Source: an uncultured bacterium (GTDB lineage Bacteria > Actinomycetota > Coriobacteriia > Coriobacteriales > Coriobacteriaceae). Taken from it: 8,868 nucleotides of DNA. Numbering within the stretch: the stretch's first letter is position 1; each line of letters starts with the position of its first letter. The stretch covers positions 1 through 8,868 of the forward strand of contig CAJMPF010000060.1 in NCBI GenBank assembly GCA_905215195.1. The letters run 5' to 3'. Shown piece by piece: positions 6,240 to 8,868 of this stretch. A model generated the notes under the pieces. That model was not told the DNA's origin and did not search any database. It was given only the letters and a program-made list of their open reading frames with translations. The position numbers and the translations under genes were made by a program.

Positions 6240-7759
6240 TGGTCCCTCCTTCCCTGGTACATCGCCGCCTCGAGCACGTGGTCCTGCGTCACCTGCTCGC
6301 TCTCGGCGACATCTGCGATCGTGCGCGCAATGCGAACAAGGCGCACGATGCCACGCCCTGTGAGATGCGTGCGCTTCGACAGGCCGAGCATACACTTCTC
6401 CGCCGCATCATCGAGCTCAAAGGTCGAAACGACGCCGTCAATGGACCGTGTCTCGTCATCCTCGGCCTCGGCATCCGCATCGTCCATGCGGGATTCGCGC
6501 CAAGCGCGAAAGGCGCGACCGCGCACAACGTAGTCACGTAACTCGGCCGACGACATGCCCTCCGCACCCTCGATAATCACTTGAGGGTCGGGACGGGTCA
6601 CATCGATCATCATGTCGATACGGTCGGCCAAAGGACCACGCAGTTTAGACCGATAGCGCTCGACCATCGCCGCCGAGCAGCGACACGGCACCTCGCGATC
6701 GCCCAAAAAGCCGCAGGGGCAGGGATTGCTCGCAGCCAGCAGCTGAAAGCGCGACGGGAAGGTAAAAGCCCCGTCGACGCGTACGATCCTCACGTAGCCG
6801 CGCTCGATGGGCTGACGCAGCGTCTGCAGCACGCCAGTGGGAAACTCGGCAAGCTCGTCCAAAAAGAGCACGCCGCCATGAGCAAGGCTGATCTCACCCG
6901 GGTGCACCGGGCGCCCGCCGCCGATAAGGCCTGCGGTCGAAATACTGTGGTGGGGACTGCGGAAGGGGCGGTGCCCCGCCAACAAGCCATCAATGTTCTC
7001 ACCCAAAACCGAATGGATGCACAGTGCCTCCTGCTGATCCTCAACGGAAAGCTCGGGCAGGATGCCGGTCATACGGCGAGCGAGCATCGTCTTGCCCGAT
7101 CCCGGAGACCCGATCATGAGCAAGCCGAGTTCTCCTGCCGCCGCAAGCGCCATGCCGCGTTTAGCGACTTCCTGCCCCAGCACGTCGGCATAGTCGAGCT
7201 CAGGCTCAAAGGTCGCCTCGACGCTCTCGGAATCCAGATAGTGCCGAGCCGCCTCGCCCATGCCATGGGCAAGCTGAGACAGATGATCGATAAAGCCGCA
7301 ATCCACGCCCGCGAGTGGCACATGCTGGTCGGACCTGCCGGCGATAAAAGACAGCCCCATGTCGCGAGCCAGCAGCTGAAACGCCACCTCGCCCTTGACA
7401 GGAAGCACCGTACCGTCCAAGCCGAGCTCGCCGGCGATAAGGCAGCAATCGAGGTTGTCACGGGGAATCTGTCCATCGGCCGCCAGAACCGCGATGGCGA
7501 TGGGCAGATCAAAGCCGCTACCGGTCTTGCGAATATCGCCGGGCGCCAGGTTGACCGTAATGCCCGAGCGTGGGATCTCGAACCCGGCGGAGCGCATCGC
7601 GCAGCGAATACGACCGCGTGACTCCATCACCTCCATACTCGGAATACCGAGCATCTGAATGCCCGGAACGCCACCGGCAAGCGAGACCTCGACCGTGACG
7701 GGAATCGCCTCGACGCCGCGGATGCAGGCCGCGTGAACGGCAAACGTCTCGAACGCCAT
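6236..7759 (-). CDS. comM: ComM/YifB family AAA+ ATPase (Mg-chelatase-like)
   Basis: Hexameric AAA+ helicase-like protein; in Vibrio ComM drives branch migration during integration of transforming DNA. The 507 residues match the family. An N-terminal Lon-protease-like (ChlI) domain spans about 20-145, including VPGIQMLGIP and GITVNLAPGDIRKTGSGFDL. The ATPase follows: Walker A GSPGSGKT (217-224), Walker B VLFLDE (297-302), RSPHHSISTAGLIGGG (267-282), a four-cysteine patch at C347, C349, C359 and C361, and KLRGPLADRID (372-382). A C-terminal helical Mg-chelatase domain (about 450-500) ends with RGIVRLVRIARTIADV. The start is ATG 7759-7757, which overlaps the yraN TGA by one base (TGATG); no strong Shine-Dalgarno is seen, so reinitiation after yraN is likely. 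A longer in-frame extension to 7957 overlaps yraN and is rejected. Confidence 0.96.
   Translation of the reverse strand: MAFETFAVHAACIRGVEAIPVTVEVSLAGGVPGIQMLGIPSMEVMESRGRIRCAMRSAGFEIPRSGITVNLAPGDIRKTGSGFDLPIAIAVLAADGQIPRDNLDCCLIAGELGLDGTVLPVKGEVAFQLLARDMGLSFIAGRSDQHVPLAGVDCGFIDHLSQLAHGMGEAARHYLDSESVEATFEPELDYADVLGQEVAKRGMALAAAGELGLLMIGSPGSGKTMLARRMTGILPELSVEDQQEALCIHSVLGENIDGLLAGHRPFRSPHHSISTAGLIGGGRPVHPGEISLAHGGVLFLDELAEFPTGVLQTLRQPIERGYVRIVRVDGAFTFPSRFQLLAASNPCPCGFLGDREVPCRCSAAMVERYRSKLRGPLADRIDMMIDVTRPDPQVIIEGAEGMSSAELRDYVVRGRAFRAWRESRMDDADAEAEDDETRSIDGVVSTFELDDAAEKCMLGLSKRTHLTGRGIVRLVRIARTIADVAESEQVTQDHVLEAAMYQGRRDQ
6245..6251 (-). promoter_or_regulatory. dprA Shine-Dalgarno AAGGAGG inside comM end
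   Basis: AAGGAGG encodes part of the last ComM residues (Gly-Arg-Arg) and lies five bases before the first dprA ATG and eight before the second. It sets the dprA start within the 4-bp ATGA overlap with the comM stop. Confidence 0.85.
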
Positions 7760-8244
7760 CACGACACCTGCCAATCGAACGCGTTGTACTGATGCTCGAT
7801 CTCGGCGATATGCCCGCCGCGGATGGTGACACCCACGGCATCGAAGCGAATCGCCTTGAGCGGATAATGCTCCATGAGATAGCAACTTGCGATGCGGCGG
7901 TAGCGGCGTTGCTTTTGGGCGTCCACGGCCTCCTCCGGAAAGACCCTCGTGCTGCAATCCAGTGCAACGCGTCTGGTCTTGACCTCGGCCATTACCACGA
8001 CATCGTCGAGCTCATCGAGCAGCACCAGGTCGGCCTCGCCCTCGGTGCAACGATAGCCCTGCTCCAGCAAGGTGTAGCCGCGCTCGTTAAAGTAGTCGAT
8101 GGTGATCAGCTCGCCAAGCATGCCCAGCTCGCGGGGACTGAGTCCCTTGATAAACTCGGGCGTCATCGCCCCGCAGTCGAGCTCGCCGTTTTCCCAACGC
8201 TCCTTGAGCTGCTGCGTCTTACTCTTTTTGCTTGCGGCACTCAT
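7759..8244 (-). CDS. yraN: YraN/UPF0102 family endonuclease-like protein with extended N-terminus
   Basis: A small protein of the UPF0102 family, with a restriction-endonuclease-like fold; its cellular role is not established. The core is intact: LGMLGE (40-45), the GEADLVLL segment (69-76) containing the acidic residue of the canonical GEIDLI motif, EVKTRR (87-92), QKQRRYRRIASCYL (110-123) and IRFDAVGVTI (132-141). At 161 residues it is longer than the usual 120-130, because about 35 charged residues precede the first conserved motif. The start ATG 8244-8242 is five bases after GGAG within AAAGGAGA (8250-8257); the longer in-frame extension to 8334 runs toward the rnhB terminator and is unlikely. 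First gene of the packed unit that includes comM, dprA, trmFO and xerC. I see no convincing promoter in 8245-8342. Confidence 0.93.
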   Translation of the reverse strand: MSAASKKSKTQQLKERWENGELDCGAMTPEFIKGLSPRELGMLGELITIDYFNERGYTLLEQGYRCTEGEADLVLLDELDDVVVMAEVKTRRVALDCSTRVFPEEAVDAQKQRRYRRIASCYLMEHYPLKAIRFDAVGVTIRGGHIAEIEHQYNAFDWQVS

Positions 8245-8342
8245 GGGGTCTCCTTTCCCGCACGCTGCATTGCCCCGATGATGAGGGCACCTTTCATGCG
8301 GGTAAGTACAGGAAGCAAACCAAAAGCTGACCAAATGCCGTC

Positions 8343-8383
8343 AAAAAAAGGACCGTACGCAGCAATGGTGCTGTATACGGCCC
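8343..8383 (-). terminator. Intrinsic terminator after rnhB
   Basis: On the minus strand a 15-position stem (8369-8383 with 8350-8364, two wobbles and one mismatch) closes a 4-nt loop and is followed directly by seven T residues (8343-8349). The T-tract is only on the minus-strand side, so it acts on rnhB transcription and separates rnhB from the yraN unit. Confidence 0.93.
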
Positions 8384-8433
8384 GCTACCAGCAGGTTTAT
8401 AAAACGTCAGAGGTCCCTGTCTCCACAATTAGC

Positions 8434-8868
8434 CTAGAAAAGGCGCTCAGTCTGCAGAAAGTTTCCGCAAAAGCTCACGCGGTGCAGTGGACAAAGTCCA
8501 TGTTTGCGAATGGCCTCGATATGCTCGGGGCTTGCATAGCCCTTCGACTCGGCCAGATGGTACTCGGGATACTCGGCGTCGTACTCGACCATCATCTCGT
8601 CACGCGTGACCTTAGCCATGATGGACGCCGCGGCGATGCAGGCGATCTTGGCATCGCCCTTGACCACGTCGCGCTCATGGGGCACGGCGCCCAGAGGGTT
8701 ACCGTCCATAAGCACGCAATCGGGCTCGAGCCCCGTATCGGCCACGGCGCCCGCAACGGCGGTACGGATAGCACGGGCCATGCCCATCTCATCGATATCC
8801 TTAGGCGCGATATGGCAAAAACCGATCGCCGTCGCCACCTCGGCAATCTTCACTGAGAGCAACTCGCG
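8434..8868 (-). CDS. rnhB: Ribonuclease HII, 5' end truncated by window edge
   Basis: Cleaves the RNA strand of RNA-DNA hybrids and removes single ribonucleotides from DNA. The last 144 residues are present. Of the four acidic catalytic residues, the third (D55 of the fragment, in MDGN) and fourth (D90 in KVTRDE) are visible; the first two lie outside the window. Other hallmarks: VKGDAK, CIAAASIMAKVTRD (about 76-90), a YPEYHLAESKGYASPEH segment (about 100-116) and CPLHRVSF near the end. The TTG at 8862-8860 is an internal leucine codon in this frame, since coding sequence continues to the edge. An intrinsic terminator follows 50 bp after its stop. Confidence 0.95.
   Translation of the reverse strand, partial: RELLSVKIAEVATAIGFCHIAPKDIDEMGMARAIRTAVAGAVADTGLEPDCVLMDGNPLGAVPHERDVVKGDAKIACIAAASIMAKVTRDEMMVEYDAEYPEYHLAESKGYASPEHIEAIRKHGLCPLHRVSFCGNFLQTERLF

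Noticed and set aside
6240..6395. Upstream extension of dprA by 52 residues
   Set aside because: It lies wholly inside comM in another frame and has arginine/histidine-rich shadow composition; the ATGA overlap start has a strong ribosome site.
6581..7621. 346-residue plus-strand open frame
   Set aside because: Antisense to the ComM ATPase domain, with no family features and no ribosome site of note.
7760..7957. Upstream extension of comM by 66 residues
   Set aside because: It overlaps the conserved C-terminal half of yraN, and the known ComM N-terminus begins at the chosen ATG.
7792..8856. 354-residue plus-strand open frame
   Set aside because: Antisense to yraN and rnhB and runs through the rnhB terminator hairpin; composition is that of a shadow frame.
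1..8868. CRISPR arrays, tRNA or rRNA genes, insertion sequences, att sites or prophage
   Set aside because: No spaced direct repeats, tRNA-like folds, transposase or phage genes were seen. The Xer-type recombinase sits in a conserved housekeeping position, not beside an integrated element.

Overview
The window is a run of bacterial housekeeping genes, all on the minus strand, so transcription runs from high to low coordinates. In transcription order: rnhB (5' end cut by the right edge), yraN, comM/yifB, dprA, trmFO, xerC, rpsB, tsf, pyrH and frr (cut by the left edge). The sequence is GC-rich with strong GC3 bias, and this bias gives several long but meaningless open frames on the opposite strand. 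Gene order and protein style suggest an actinomycetota, most likely a Coriobacteriia member such as Collinsella or a relative. The rnhB-yraN-comM-dprA-xerC-rpsB-tsf-pyrH-frr order is the classical actinobacterial one. The trmFO-xerC pair next to dprA recalls the Firmicutes order dprA-topA-trmFO-xerC. The taxon call is inference from gene order and recall of family sequences, not from a search.

Region by region: (1) 8434-8868 is the rnhB 3' part, closed by a strong intrinsic terminator at 8343-8383. (2) 3035-8244 is a tightly packed five-gene unit, yraN-comM-dprA-trmFO-xerC, with junctions of 1-bp overlap, 4-bp overlap, 14-bp gap and 4-bp overlap. It joins DNA-processing proteins (YraN nuclease-like, ComM helicase-like AAA+, DprA RecA loader, Xer recombinase) with a folate-dependent tRNA methyltransferase. 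(3) A good sigma70-type promoter (TTGGCA-17-TATCAT, 2957-2985) and a leader of about 135 nt precede rpsB-tsf (1172-2815), which ends at a perfect 11-bp-stem intrinsic terminator (1114-1148). (4) pyrH-frr follow as a coupled pair, with pyrH starting at TTG behind an ideal Shine-Dalgarno.

I see no CRISPR array, tRNA, rRNA, insertion sequence, toxin-antitoxin or defence genes, and no evidence of a novel system. The points most worth checking are: the frr reading frame stops resembling ribosome recycling factor after residue 78, at about position 95, which suggests a chimeric contig end or a real rearrangement; xerC has no ATG/GTG/TTG at the position the family requires and seems to start at AUA, overlapping the trmFO UAG stop; an inverted repeat lies in the rpsB promoter spacer; and DprA lacks the usual N-terminal SAM-like domain.
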